From NCBI GenBank assembly GCA_964563925.1, contig CAZLZD010000028.1, positions 1-54,299 of the forward strand: DNA of 54,299 nucleotides, given 5' to 3'. The number at the start of each line of letters is the position of its first letter. Positions within the stretch are counted from its first letter, which is position 1. Positions 17,653 through 26,075 of this stretch are shown piece by piece. A program made the position numbers and the translations under genes. The notes below the pieces were generated by a model, which ran no database searches, had not been told where the DNA came from, and saw nothing but the letters and a program-made list of their open reading frames with translations. Source of the DNA: JAUILA01 sp964563925. Its GTDB lineage: Bacteria > Bacteroidota > Bacteroidia > Cytophagales > Cyclobacteriaceae.

Positions 17653-18273
17653 CTATAAGGTTAAAAACATGGCTAAAAAACAAATGGCGAATCCTGTGAC
17701 TGCGCCGGTATATACTTCTCCCGGAGAATGTTCATTAAGAAGGAGCCTCGACGAAGTGACCAGTCCGGCGATGAGCAAACTTACTATCATGGGAATAAAC
17801 AAACCCGCAATAGGAATACGAAGGTGGAGTCCCAGTAAAAAGCCTACGATACCCCAGATTCCCATGGCATGTACGCTTACCTTCATGAAAAGGGTGATGA
17901 AACTAGCCACAAAAATAACCAGGGTCACCCCGCTGAAAATCATAAGCAGCACATCACTGAAAGGCAAACGGGTCATAAAAAGGTACGTACTAACCGCATA
18001 ATAGCAGCCGATAAAGAAGAACGGCATGAACCGCTCCTTGCGATTTCGCATGTGCAGATCCTGGATGGAACCAAGCAGTTTCATCACGAGGAGGCTGCAG
18101 ACAGGAATGACAAAGGTGAGAGTGCTGATCAGGATCATTACCTGCCGGATCATGGCCGGTTCGGCCGGACGGATAACCTCAGGAAGGTACAGGTACAGTG
18201 TACCGGTCAGCAGCGTCGTGAGCAGCAGGGGATGGAACAGAACAGAAATAAACAGGGCAAGATATCGTAGCAC
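17653..18273 (-). CDS. PAP2-like membrane protein, degenerate active site
   Basis: A 206-residue protein with about six transmembrane helices. The C-terminal segment SRLLLNEHSPGEVYTG matches the third PAP2 phosphatase motif (SR-x5-H-x3-D) except that Glu replaces the final Asp, and KVSVHAMG at mid-protein resembles the second motif without the usual PSGH. The Lys/Arg-rich NRKERFMPF could stand for motif one. It is therefore PAP2-related; lipid phosphatase activity is uncertain. The start is GTG at 18273, overlapping the last base of the rpoN stop. Confidence 0.7.
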   Translation of the reverse strand: MLRYLALFISVLFHPLLLTTLLTGTLYLYLPEVIRPAEPAMIRQVMILISTLTFVIPVCSLLVMKLLGSIQDLHMRNRKERFMPFFFIGCYYAVSTYLFMTRLPFSDVLLMIFSGVTLVIFVASFITLFMKVSVHAMGIWGIVGFLLGLHLRIPIAGLFIPMIVSLLIAGLVTSSRLLLNEHSPGEVYTGAVTGFAICFLAMFLTL

Positions 18274-19715
18274 TACAGTTCCTTTCTCAGCCTGGCAACA
18301 GGAATATTCAGTTGTTCACGGTATTTGGCGACCGTACGCCGGGCAATGTTGTAACCTTGTCCCTTCAGAAGCTTTTCCAGTTTGTCGTCAGACAGCGGCT
18401 TTTTCTTGTCTTCGTTATCCACGATATGCTTTAGTTCATTCTTCACCTCGCGGCTGCTGACATCTTCCCCGCTGTCGGTGGCTATCCCTTCAGAAAAGAA
18501 ATACTTGAGCGGAAAGATGCCGAAATCTGTCTGAACCGATTTGCTGTTTGCCACCCGGGAAACCGTGGAGATATCCATGTCGATGATATTGGCGATATCC
18601 TTCAGGATCATGGGACGGAGTTTGGATTCGTCGCCTTCCTGGAAATAATCATACTGGAAATCCACGATGGCCCTCATCGTATTGAGGAGGGTATGCTGAC
18701 GCTGTTTGATCGCATCAATAAACCATTTGGCGGCGTCCAGCTTTTGCTTCACAAAGCTGACCGTTTCCTTTAGCTTCTTATCCTTTTTGTTGCTTTTATC
18801 ATAGGCATCCAGCATGTCGGAGTAGGAACGGCTGATGCGTAATTCCGGTGCATTCCTCGAATTAAGGGCCAGTTCCAGCTTTCCATTATTGTTGGAAAGA
18901 ATAAAATCCGGGATCAGGTACTGCGTTCGTGCGATGCCGGTCGAGGCTCCCCCGGGCTTGGGGTTAAGCTTCCTGATGACTTCCATCGCATCCTTGATAT
19001 ATTCTTCATCATCAAGATCGAGCTTGCGCATGATCTTGTCGTAATGCTTTTTGGTAAACTCTTCGTAGCATTCATCCAGGATTTTCCTGGCTACGATCAC
19101 ATCAATATTGTGGTCATGATCAGGACGGCGCTCCAGCTGAAGCAACAGGCATTCCTGGAGATTCCGGGCTGCTATTCCCGGCGGATCGAATTCCTGGATC
19201 TTAAACAGGATCTCCTCCACCTCATCGATGTCGGTATCTATATTTTGTGAGAATGCAAGGTCATTAATGATCGATTCGAGGTCCCGGCGGATATACCCGT
19301 CGCTCTCAATACTGCCAATCAGTTGTTTGCCGATCTGTGCCTGACGTTCATCAAGTCGGAGGAACCCCAGCTGGTCCAGCAGCTGCTCATTCAGGGTGTT
19401 GTTGGTAGGAATCGGCATGTCCCGGTCTTCCTCATTTCCCCGGCCGTCTCCCTGCATCTTATACCCTGCAAAGTCATCGTCCTGCAGATAATCATCGACG
19501 TCCAGTTCGTTATCGGCCGGTGCTTCCTCCTCCTGAAATTCATCAATAGGATCTTCAGGCTCTTCCTTGCCTTCCTCCAGAACCGGGTTCTCCTCGAGTT
19601 CCTCCTCTATGCGGCTTTCGAGCTCTGCAGTAGGAATTTGCAAAAGCTTGATAAACTGAATCTGCTGCGGAGACAGTTTTTGCTGTAAACTTTGTGTAAG
19701 ACCTAACTTTTGCAT
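18273..19715 (-). CDS. rpoN: RNA polymerase sigma-54 factor
   Basis: A 480-residue alternative sigma factor recognising -24/-12 promoters. Region I opens with LGLTQSLQQKLSPQQIQFIKL, the Gln/Leu-rich part contacted by enhancer-binding AAA+ activators. An acidic region II spans about 45-110. The core-binding domain follows, then the helix-turn-helix and the RpoN box ARRTVAKYRE at 458-467. The family length and all domains are present, so it should be functional. A 7-bp inverted repeat and a perfect -7 box lie upstream of its ATG. No sigma-54 activator gene is in the window. Confidence 0.97.
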   Translation of the reverse strand: MQKLGLTQSLQQKLSPQQIQFIKLLQIPTAELESRIEEELEENPVLEEGKEEPEDPIDEFQEEEAPADNELDVDDYLQDDDFAGYKMQGDGRGNEEDRDMPIPTNNTLNEQLLDQLGFLRLDERQAQIGKQLIGSIESDGYIRRDLESIINDLAFSQNIDTDIDEVEEILFKIQEFDPPGIAARNLQECLLLQLERRPDHDHNIDVIVARKILDECYEEFTKKHYDKIMRKLDLDDEEYIKDAMEVIRKLNPKPGGASTGIARTQYLIPDFILSNNNGKLELALNSRNAPELRISRSYSDMLDAYDKSNKKDKKLKETVSFVKQKLDAAKWFIDAIKQRQHTLLNTMRAIVDFQYDYFQEGDESKLRPMILKDIANIIDMDISTVSRVANSKSVQTDFGIFPLKYFFSEGIATDSGEDVSSREVKNELKHIVDNEDKKKPLSDDKLEKLLKGQGYNIARRTVAKYREQLNIPVARLRKEL

Positions 19716-19740
19716 CCTGTATTGTACGATTTTTTCGGTA

Positions 19741-19764
19741 CTAACTAAAGTTAGTCAAAGTTAT
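19741..19764 (-). promoter_or_regulatory. rpoN upstream region: -7 box and inverted repeat
   Basis: The minus strand reads TAACTTTG at 19764-19757, a perfect TAnnTTTG match, 41 bases before the rpoN ATG. Directly downstream of it, spanning the expected transcription start, lies the inverted repeat ACTAACT (19741-19747), AA, AGTTAGT (19750-19756). This position would suit a repressor operator. Confidence 0.45.
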
Positions 19765-19856
19765 TATATTTCATCCATTCTTTGATAAAAAGCGCAAATA
19801 ATCGTTTTTTTGCGCACTATTTCAACGATTCGGTGTACACCGGTTAAGCACGAGGC

Positions 19857-21302
19857 ATGGCTGACAAGAAAAGCAGAATTAAAATATCCAGACTTCTCCA
19901 GGAGAGTCCTGAAGGTGAAAAAGTTACCGTTAAAGGATGGGTTCGAACCTTCCGGAATAATCAGTTCATCGCCCTGAATGACGGTTCAACCATTCAGAAC
20001 CTGCAGGTTGTGGTGGATTATGAGAATACCGATGATGCGATTCTCCGTAAAATAACCACGGGCGCCTGCATTGCCGTCGATGGAACGGTGGTGGAATCCC
20101 CCGGAAAAGGACAGCGTGTGGAAGTGAAAGCGGATGAAGTCCGGATTCTCGGAGAAGCCGACCCGGAGAAATACCCCTTGCAGCCAAAGCGCCACTCCCT
20201 GGAGTTCCTTAGGGAAATAGCTCACCTGCGTGTACGTACAAATACCTTCAGTGCCATTTACCGGATCAGGCATGCCATGATCTATGCCGTACATACTTTT
20301 TTCCAGGAACATGGTTTTGTGAATGTGCATACTCCCATCATTACCGGTTCAGATGCCGAGGGTGCCGGGGAGATGTTTCGTGTAACGACCCTCGATCCGG
20401 TGAATCCTCCTAAGACAGAGGAGGGTGCGGTGGATTATAAGGAGGACTTTTTTGAGAAGGAAACGAACCTGACGGTATCCGGACAGCTGGAGGTGGAAAC
20501 TGCCTGTTTGGCGCTTTCAGAGGTTTATACATTTGGTCCGACATTCCGGGCTGAAAATTCAAATACCTCACGGCACCTGGCAGAGTTCTGGATGATCGAA
20601 CCTGAGCTGGCTTTCTGCGACATTGATGACCTGATGGACCTGTCGGAGAAGTTTGTAAAATTCCTGGTAGGCTATGCACTTTCCCATTGTGCAGATGACC
20701 TGGCATTTCTTGAAAAACGACTCGCTGACGAAGAAAAGTCAAAACCGCAGCAGGAAAGGAGTCCGATGGGCCTTGTGGAAAGACTGACTTTTGTCCGCGA
20801 CAACGAATTTGAACGAGTGACCTACACGGAAGCCATCAATATTCTCAGGAATTCGAAACCCAACAAAAAGAAAAAATTCCAGTACCTGATTAACGACTGG
20901 GGAGCCGACCTGCAAAGCGAACATGAACGGTACCTGGTGGAGAAGCACTTTAACAAACCGGTGATCCTTTACAACTACCCCAAGGATATCAAAGCTTTTT
21001 ATATGCGGCAGAATGATGACGGAAAAACAGTGGCTGCACTGGACGTTTTGTTTCCGGGCATCGGGGAGATAATTGGCGGTTCTCAGCGAGAAGAACGATA
21101 TGAGGTGCTGAAAAAACGGGTTGAAGACCTGAACATTCCCGAGAAGGATCTCTGGTGGTACCTGGAATTACGAAAATTTGGTACCGCGCCCCACGGAGGT
21201 TTCGGGCTCGGCTTTGAGCGGATGATACAGTTCATCTGCGGGATGGGAAATATCCGTGATGTTATTCCATTCCCCCGCACACCGGGTAACGCAGAATTCT
21301 AA
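19857..21302 (+). CDS. asnS: asparaginyl-tRNA synthetase
   Basis: A 481-residue class IIb synthetase charging tRNA-Asn. The N-terminal OB-fold (VKGWVRTFRNNQFIALNDG) binds the anticodon. Motif 2 reads FRAENSNTSRHLAEFWMIEPE and motif 3 GFGLGFERMIQF. The motif 2 loop carries the Asn-type sequence rather than the Asp-type, and HGGFG near the end is typical of AsnRS. Length is normal. It is divergent from rpoN over 141 bases that hold promoter-like and hairpin sequences, and convergent with the T9SS-cargo gene across 17 bases. Confidence 0.96.
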   Translation: MADKKSRIKISRLLQESPEGEKVTVKGWVRTFRNNQFIALNDGSTIQNLQVVVDYENTDDAILRKITTGACIAVDGTVVESPGKGQRVEVKADEVRILGEADPEKYPLQPKRHSLEFLREIAHLRVRTNTFSAIYRIRHAMIYAVHTFFQEHGFVNVHTPIITGSDAEGAGEMFRVTTLDPVNPPKTEEGAVDYKEDFFEKETNLTVSGQLEVETACLALSEVYTFGPTFRAENSNTSRHLAEFWMIEPELAFCDIDDLMDLSEKFVKFLVGYALSHCADDLAFLEKRLADEEKSKPQQERSPMGLVERLTFVRDNEFERVTYTEAINILRNSKPNKKKKFQYLINDWGADLQSEHERYLVEKHFNKPVILYNYPKDIKAFYMRQNDDGKTVAALDVLFPGIGEIIGGSQREERYEVLKKRVEDLNIPEKDLWWYLELRKFGTAPHGGFGLGFERMIQFICGMGNIRDVIPFPRTPGNAEF

Positions 21303-21329
21303 ATAAAAAAAGCGCCGGATCAGCGCTTT
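21301..21329 (-). terminator. terminator of the T9SS-cargo gene
   Basis: A 7-bp stem (AAAGCGC at 21309-21315 with GCGCTTT at 21323-21329) and 7-base loop, followed on the minus strand by TTTTTTATTT. The hairpin contains the stop codon of the 122-residue gene. It may also stop read-through from asnS. Confidence 0.7.
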
Positions 21330-21688
21330 ACAAATTTGTAGGTTTCACCAAAATAGGTCTGTTCGTCCTTTATGGCTACCAGGTAATATCCCGGGGGGAG
21401 ATCTTTTACCTGTATCTCGTAAATATTATCCTCTTTTTTCTCAACCGTAAGGACAATCTCATTCCCGATAATAGTATACAGGGTGATCCTCGGATTCTCT
21501 AACGTCGAATTTTTAATTTCAATCTGCAGATAATCATCGGTGGGATTAGGGAACAATTTGACCACATTGGAACTCTCCGTCATGGTCGATGTATTGAAAC
21601 GGTCAAGTTCGCCCTGCGTTTGCGCCTGGATTGTTGTTCCTGTCAGAACCATTGTTAGTACGAATAAGACGAGTATAAACTGCTTCAT
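21320..21688 (-). CDS. small secreted protein consisting almost only of a T9SS sorting domain
   Basis: A 122-residue exported protein. A signal peptide covers residues 1-23 (ends TIQAQ). After about 20 residues begins a type A Por/T9SS C-terminal domain at 43-122: VKLFPNPTDDYLQIEI, ITLYTIIGNEI, LPPGYYLVAI and a terminal ETYKFVKR with the final basic residue. Such domains normally sit behind large cargo; here there is hardly any cargo. The start at 21688 is supported by GGAGG nine bases upstream; a longer reading to 21718 is unlikely. This gene implies that the host has a type IX secretion system. Confidence 0.85.
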   Translation of the reverse strand: MKQFILVLFVLTMVLTGTTIQAQTQGELDRFNTSTMTESSNVVKLFPNPTDDYLQIEIKNSTLENPRITLYTIIGNEIVLTVEKKEDNIYEIQVKDLPPGYYLVAIKDEQTYFGETYKFVKR

Positions 21689-21838
21689 TGGGTATTTCCT
21701 CCAACCATAAACTAGCAAAAATTAAACCACAATTTTTCACCGGGTTTTTTCGTTGCACTCTGTATTTACGATTAATCCGGCAAAAAGGTTTTGTGTGCAG
21801 ATGAAAGACCCCCCGGACCTACAAAGGGTTGGAATGAT

Positions 21839-23347
21839 TCAGTCCCGTTTTAGTAATTCTCCGAATGCCCCGGGAAGGTAGTCAATTATGTCCCCGGCTA
21901 TCATACTGATTTCGGTAAGTTGCTGTACGGCCAGATCGCCTGCAAGTCCGTGCACATATACTCCCAGTAATGCGGCATCCTCCGGATCATACTGCTGGGC
22001 GATCAGTCCGGTTATGATACCGGTAAGTACGTCCCCGCTGCCTGCAGTGGCCATACCCGGATTACCGCTGGTATTGAAATAGACATTTCCGTCTGGCAGT
22101 GCCACGCTCGTATGCGCGCCTTTCAGGACAATGATGCAATGGAGTTCCCGGGCCAGATCCTGCTGCTTCTCAAGCCTTTCAAAATCATTCTCCCACGAAC
22201 CAACCAGCCGTTCAAATTCCTTGGGATGGGGTGTAAGTACGGAAAATTTTGGCAGAACTTCTTTGAGCTCATGGTGAGAAGCCATCAGGTTGAGGGCATC
22301 GGCATCAAGTACCGCCGGTTTGTCATAGGTCCTGAGAGACTCGATCAGGGAATAAAGTGTTTCCTGGGCGGTACCAAGGCCCGGGCCGATACCCAGCGCA
22401 TCGGTGCCTTCCAGGTCCGGGGTAGTGGTAATGCAATGGTCGCTTTCATCCGTCTGCGCCATGGATTCAGGCAGGCTGGTCTGGATGATGGTATATCCAC
22501 AGGTGGGAACATGCATGGTGAGTAGTCCGAGTCCGGCACGCATGGCAGCCCGTCCGCAAAGAACCGCAGCCCCCATTTTACCATGGCTCCCGGAAATGAT
22601 CAACGCACGGCCGAAGTTTCCTTTATGGGCAAATTTTTCCCTTCTGCGCAGGATGGAACCGGCCATTTCCGGTGTAAGGAGAAACCATTGCGTATCCGCT
22701 TTGGTGATAAAATCATCGGAAAGTCCGATATCAAGCAAATGCCAGCTGCCTATGTAGGCGGCATTTTCCGGAAGCAGCAGTGCAAGGCGCGGTACCTGGA
22801 AGGTGAGCGTATGATCGGCTCGCACAATGGCTTCACCAGTACTTGGCTGATCGGCGAAAACCCCTGACGGCATGTCCACAGATATCACTGTGGCATCTGA
22901 AGAATTTACCGCACGGATAACGGCTGCATACAAGCCTTCCACCGGCCGGGATAATCCCGAGCCGAACATCGCATCAATAACCACGTCATAGTGGTCCCAG
23001 TCCGGCACATCGGCACTACTTTCAATTCCGTGAACATCATGCCCTCCCTCCTTCAGTCGTGCAAGATTGAGCTGGAAGTCTTCACTTCCCTCCTTTTCCG
23101 GATGTACTATGTAAACGCTGGCATCATACCGCCGGTCATGCAGCAGCCGGGCCAGGGCAAGTCCGTCTCCCCCGTTGTTACCCGTCCCGCATATACAGGC
23201 CATTTTCACGCGTGGTGAATAGTGGCCGGTCAGCCAATCGGCAAGTGCCTCGGCAGCCCGCTCCATCAGGTCTTCAGAGCGTATGGGCTCATTTTCCATG
23301 GTGAATGCGTCGGCTTCTCTGATCTGTCGGGCGGTTAAAATTTTCAT
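21839..23347 (-). CDS. nnr: bifunctional NAD(P)H-hydrate epimerase/dehydratase
   Basis: A 502-residue repair enzyme. The N-terminal YjeF_N domain (about 1-215), with CGTGNNGGDGLALAR, epimerises damaged NAD(P)HX. The C-terminal ribokinase-like domain (about 225-500), with GIGPGLG, VLDADALNL, TPHPKEF and AGSGDVLTGIITGL, dehydrates the S form back to NAD(P)H using ADP. The fused form is standard in bacteria. The ATG overlaps the nuoD stop as ATGA, so this NADH-repair enzyme is translationally coupled to an NADH dehydrogenase subunit; the functional sense is clear, but the usual downstream nuo genes are absent. Confidence 0.95.
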   Translation of the reverse strand: MKILTARQIREADAFTMENEPIRSEDLMERAAEALADWLTGHYSPRVKMACICGTGNNGGDGLALARLLHDRRYDASVYIVHPEKEGSEDFQLNLARLKEGGHDVHGIESSADVPDWDHYDVVIDAMFGSGLSRPVEGLYAAVIRAVNSSDATVISVDMPSGVFADQPSTGEAIVRADHTLTFQVPRLALLLPENAAYIGSWHLLDIGLSDDFITKADTQWFLLTPEMAGSILRRREKFAHKGNFGRALIISGSHGKMGAAVLCGRAAMRAGLGLLTMHVPTCGYTIIQTSLPESMAQTDESDHCITTTPDLEGTDALGIGPGLGTAQETLYSLIESLRTYDKPAVLDADALNLMASHHELKEVLPKFSVLTPHPKEFERLVGSWENDFERLEKQQDLARELHCIIVLKGAHTSVALPDGNVYFNTSGNPGMATAGSGDVLTGIITGLIAQQYDPEDAALLGVYVHGLAGDLAVQQLTEISMIAGDIIDYLPGAFGELLKRD

Positions 23348-24561
23348 CGGTCTACTTCTCCTAAAACAATGTCTATGGATCCCAGGATTGCAATAAGGTC
23401 TGCGATCATTCCTCCCTTAGAAAGTTCGGAAATTATCGACAGGTTTACAAAGCAACAGCTTCTTGCTTTACATCTCAGGGGCCGGTCTGTCTTACCGTCA
23501 GAGCGGAAGAAGAACCCGAGTTCGCCCTTCGGATTTTCAGCCCGCACATACAGGTCCTGTGCCTTGGGCCGTATTTTCTTCGGCACCATTTCCTGCGGAT
23601 CAAAATCACGGGTGCGTTTATGCTCACCGGTGAGCTTATCAAGACACTGGGCAATGATCTTCACCGATTCGCGGACCTCCAGGACACGCACATAATTCCG
23701 GTCCCAGCAATCGCCCACGGTCCCGGCCTTTCCTTCCCCGACCGGAATGTTGAAATCCAGCTCGGGATACACGGAATATCCGTCAACTCGCCGGAGATCA
23801 TACCTGAGTCCGGATGCCCTGAGCATCGGTCCGGTTATTCCGTAACTCAGTGCCATTTCCAGGGGCATCACACCCACATTGGCCGTCCGGTCCATGAATA
23901 TTTTGTTGAACACAATCACATTCTCCAGCTCATCCAGTTTCGGCGAGATGTAATCAAGGAATTCCCGGCAGCGTTCCTCGAAGCCGACAGGGAGATCATA
24001 ATAAAGTCCGCCAACCCAGATATAATTGTACAGAAGGCGGGCCCCGCTGACCCATTCCAGCATTCTCACAATATGCTCGCGGTCTCGCATCAGCCAGAAG
24101 AACGGGGTAAAGGCACCAATGTCCATGGCATAGGTTCCTATTGAGACAAAATGGGAAGCGATCCGGTTGAGTTCAGCGACCAGGACGCGAATATATTCCA
24201 CGCGCTTCGGTATCCGGTCGCTTATTCCCAGCATGCGCTCCACGCCAAGGGCATAGGCATGTTCCGAGTTCATTGCGGCCACATAATCCATGCGGTCGAC
24301 ATAGGGAATGATCTGGTTGTAACTGAGTGCCTCGGCGTGCTTTTCGAAGCAGCGGTGCAGGTACCCGATGTGGGGAATCACATCGTGTACGATCTCGCCC
24401 TCCAGAAGGACTTCAAGGCGCAGGACGCCGTGGGTGGACGGGTGCTGCGGCCCGAGGTTAATGATCACTTCTTCCCTGCGCAACTGGTCAGACGTGTATT
24501 TATTGGGCTCTGACCTTACCAGGTGGTCTTTATCGTAGATATACTGAATCTGGTTAGCCAT
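23344..24561 (-). CDS. nuoD: NADH-quinone oxidoreductase subunit D
   Basis: A 405-residue subunit of the complex I connecting arm that helps form the quinone site. INLGPQHPSTHGVLRL near residue 31 is the NuoD signature, with RGIERxxE-like positions replaced by the usual HRCFEKHAE segment, and the protein ends properly in IVLGEVDR. It is a separate NuoD rather than a NuoCD fusion. nuoC lies one base upstream. In most Bacteroidota, nuoH or nuoE would follow; here nnr does. Confidence 0.96.
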   Translation of the reverse strand: MANQIQYIYDKDHLVRSEPNKYTSDQLRREEVIINLGPQHPSTHGVLRLEVLLEGEIVHDVIPHIGYLHRCFEKHAEALSYNQIIPYVDRMDYVAAMNSEHAYALGVERMLGISDRIPKRVEYIRVLVAELNRIASHFVSIGTYAMDIGAFTPFFWLMRDREHIVRMLEWVSGARLLYNYIWVGGLYYDLPVGFEERCREFLDYISPKLDELENVIVFNKIFMDRTANVGVMPLEMALSYGITGPMLRASGLRYDLRRVDGYSVYPELDFNIPVGEGKAGTVGDCWDRNYVRVLEVRESVKIIAQCLDKLTGEHKRTRDFDPQEMVPKKIRPKAQDLYVRAENPKGELGFFFRSDGKTDRPLRCKARSCCFVNLSIISELSKGGMIADLIAILGSIDIVLGEVDR

Positions 24562-24562
24562 C

Positions 24563-25045
24563 TCAGTATTTCACTTTAATTCCGTGGTACGTTTCCTGGT
24601 GGGCATAATCCTTGCGAAGCGGGTATCCTTCCCAGTCTGCGGGAAGAAGAATGCGACGCAGGTCGGGATGATTTTCAAAACGGATCCCAAGCAGGTCATA
24701 GGTCTCCCTTTCCAGCCAGTTGGCTGTTTTCCAGATGCCTGACAGCGAGGCTACCACCGGTTCATCACGTTCCAGGATCACCCGTACCATGATTGAACGT
24801 TCAAACGGGATACTGGTGAGGTTGTAAATCACTTCCATCGTCCCTGCTTCGGCACCGTTGTCAATACCTGTCACACAATTCAGCAGGTCAAAATAAAACT
24901 GATCATGGGCATGAAGAAAACGACAGAAGGGCAAAAGGTCTTTGGAGGCAATGGTTACAGATACAGGAGAGTCCTGTTCCCGTACCTCCAGGATCATTTC
25001 ACGGTCAAATTTCAACCGGACAGCCTCTTTTAATGCATCTATCAT
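24563..25045 (-). CDS. nuoC: NADH-quinone oxidoreductase subunit C
   Basis: A 160-residue peripheral-arm subunit. The 30-kDa-subunit signature ANWLERETYDLLGIRFENHPDLRRI is split here as ERETYDLLGI and DLRRILLPADWEGYPLRKDY, the hallmark PLRKD end. No iron-sulfur ligand is expected. Its ATG overlaps the nuoB stop as ATGA. Confidence 0.95.
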   Translation of the reverse strand: MIDALKEAVRLKFDREMILEVREQDSPVSVTIASKDLLPFCRFLHAHDQFYFDLLNCVTGIDNGAEAGTMEVIYNLTSIPFERSIMVRVILERDEPVVASLSGIWKTANWLERETYDLLGIRFENHPDLRRILLPADWEGYPLRKDYAHQETYHGIKVKY

Positions 25046-25557
25046 GAGTTGAGGAGTTTTTCCACGGCTTTGGGTGCCATGAGTGATTCATTGCGGATCT
25101 TTTCCTGCAATTTCATAAATCCGCCGATCAGGGCTTCCGGGCGGGGAGGACATCCGGGCACATACACATCTACCGGAACGATTCTGTCCACGCCCTTGAC
25201 GACATGATAACCATGCTCCCAGTAGGGTCCGCCGCAATTGGAGCAGGATCCCATAGAGATCACATAGCGTGGTTCGGCCATCTGTTCGTAAAGACGGCGA
25301 ATCCTGTCGGCCATTTTGAAGGTAACGGTGCCTGCGACGATCATTACATCCGACTGACGTGGGGAAGCCCTTGGTACGATTCCAAAGCGGTCCATATCGT
25401 ACGGGGTGGTACCTGTCCCCATAAATTCGATGGCACAACAGGCGATACCGAATGTCATCGGCCACATGGACGAAAGGCGTGCCCAATTGATGAGGTCATC
25501 CAGTTTGGAAACCAGCACCCCGCCATTCTCCATCTGCCGGTCCAGCAATCCTTTCAT
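25042..25557 (-). CDS. nuoB: NADH-quinone oxidoreductase subunit B
   Basis: A 171-residue subunit that holds the N2 [4Fe-4S] cluster, the last redox centre before quinone. All four ligands are visible: tandem Cys40-Cys41 in IACCAIEFM, Cys105 in GSCSNCGG and Cys136 in VPGCPPRPE. The segment RASPRQSDVMIVAGTV is also typical. The gene is coupled to nuoA and nuoC by ATGA overlaps. Confidence 0.97.
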   Translation of the reverse strand: MKGLLDRQMENGGVLVSKLDDLINWARLSSMWPMTFGIACCAIEFMGTGTTPYDMDRFGIVPRASPRQSDVMIVAGTVTFKMADRIRRLYEQMAEPRYVISMGSCSNCGGPYWEHGYHVVKGVDRIVPVDVYVPGCPPRPEALIGGFMKLQEKIRNESLMAPKAVEKLLNS

Positions 25558-26030
25558 GTGTCGTATTTTTTATTGATTTCATCGTAAAGTCTCCTGGGTA
25601 CCGGGGACTTAAAAACAGGAGTACTCCGTCGCGGCATGGGCCAGTCGAGGTATCCTCTTTTCCAGGCGTACAGTAAACCCAGGAAAAGGATGCCAAGAAA
25701 TACAAACATTTCTGCCAGCGTAAACCATGCCCACGTGCCTCCGCTTTCTTCGATCAGGGCCTCATCCCCAAATACCACCGCCCACGGGAAAAGGAAAATT
25801 ATTTCCACTTCAAATAGCAAAAAGATCAGGCCAAGCAGGTAAAAACGAACGTTCACCTGACCCCAGGCATCGCCCAGGGGCTGTTCTCCGCTTTCATACG
25901 GGAGTAGCTTCTCCTCATTGGGTCGGTGCGGACGAATAATCCTTGCCGTGATCAGTCCGCCGGCCACAAACAACGCTCCGGCCAGGATGAACAATAGCAC
26001 TTCTCCAAATGGTGATAAATCCGTACCCAT
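25554..26030 (-). CDS. nuoA: NADH-quinone oxidoreductase subunit A
   Basis: A 158-residue membrane subunit with three transmembrane helices. LLPYESGEQPLGDAWGQVNVRFY is the conserved loop (seen here as PYESGEQP and VRFYLLGLIFLLFEVEIIFL), which carries the acidic residues near the quinone cavity. I use the ATG at 26030; an in-frame TTG three codons earlier is less likely. It is preceded by 45 bases after the glycosyltransferase stop, with no clear promoter, so the four nuo genes may be read from further upstream. Confidence 0.93.
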   Translation of the reverse strand: MGTDLSPFGEVLLFILAGALFVAGGLITARIIRPHRPNEEKLLPYESGEQPLGDAWGQVNVRFYLLGLIFLLFEVEIIFLFPWAVVFGDEALIEESGGTWAWFTLAEMFVFLGILFLGLLYAWKRGYLDWPMPRRSTPVFKSPVPRRLYDEINKKYDT

Positions 26031-26075
26031 CCTTGTCAAATATAAAGAAGAGAACTTGCTATCCCTACGCCCTCC

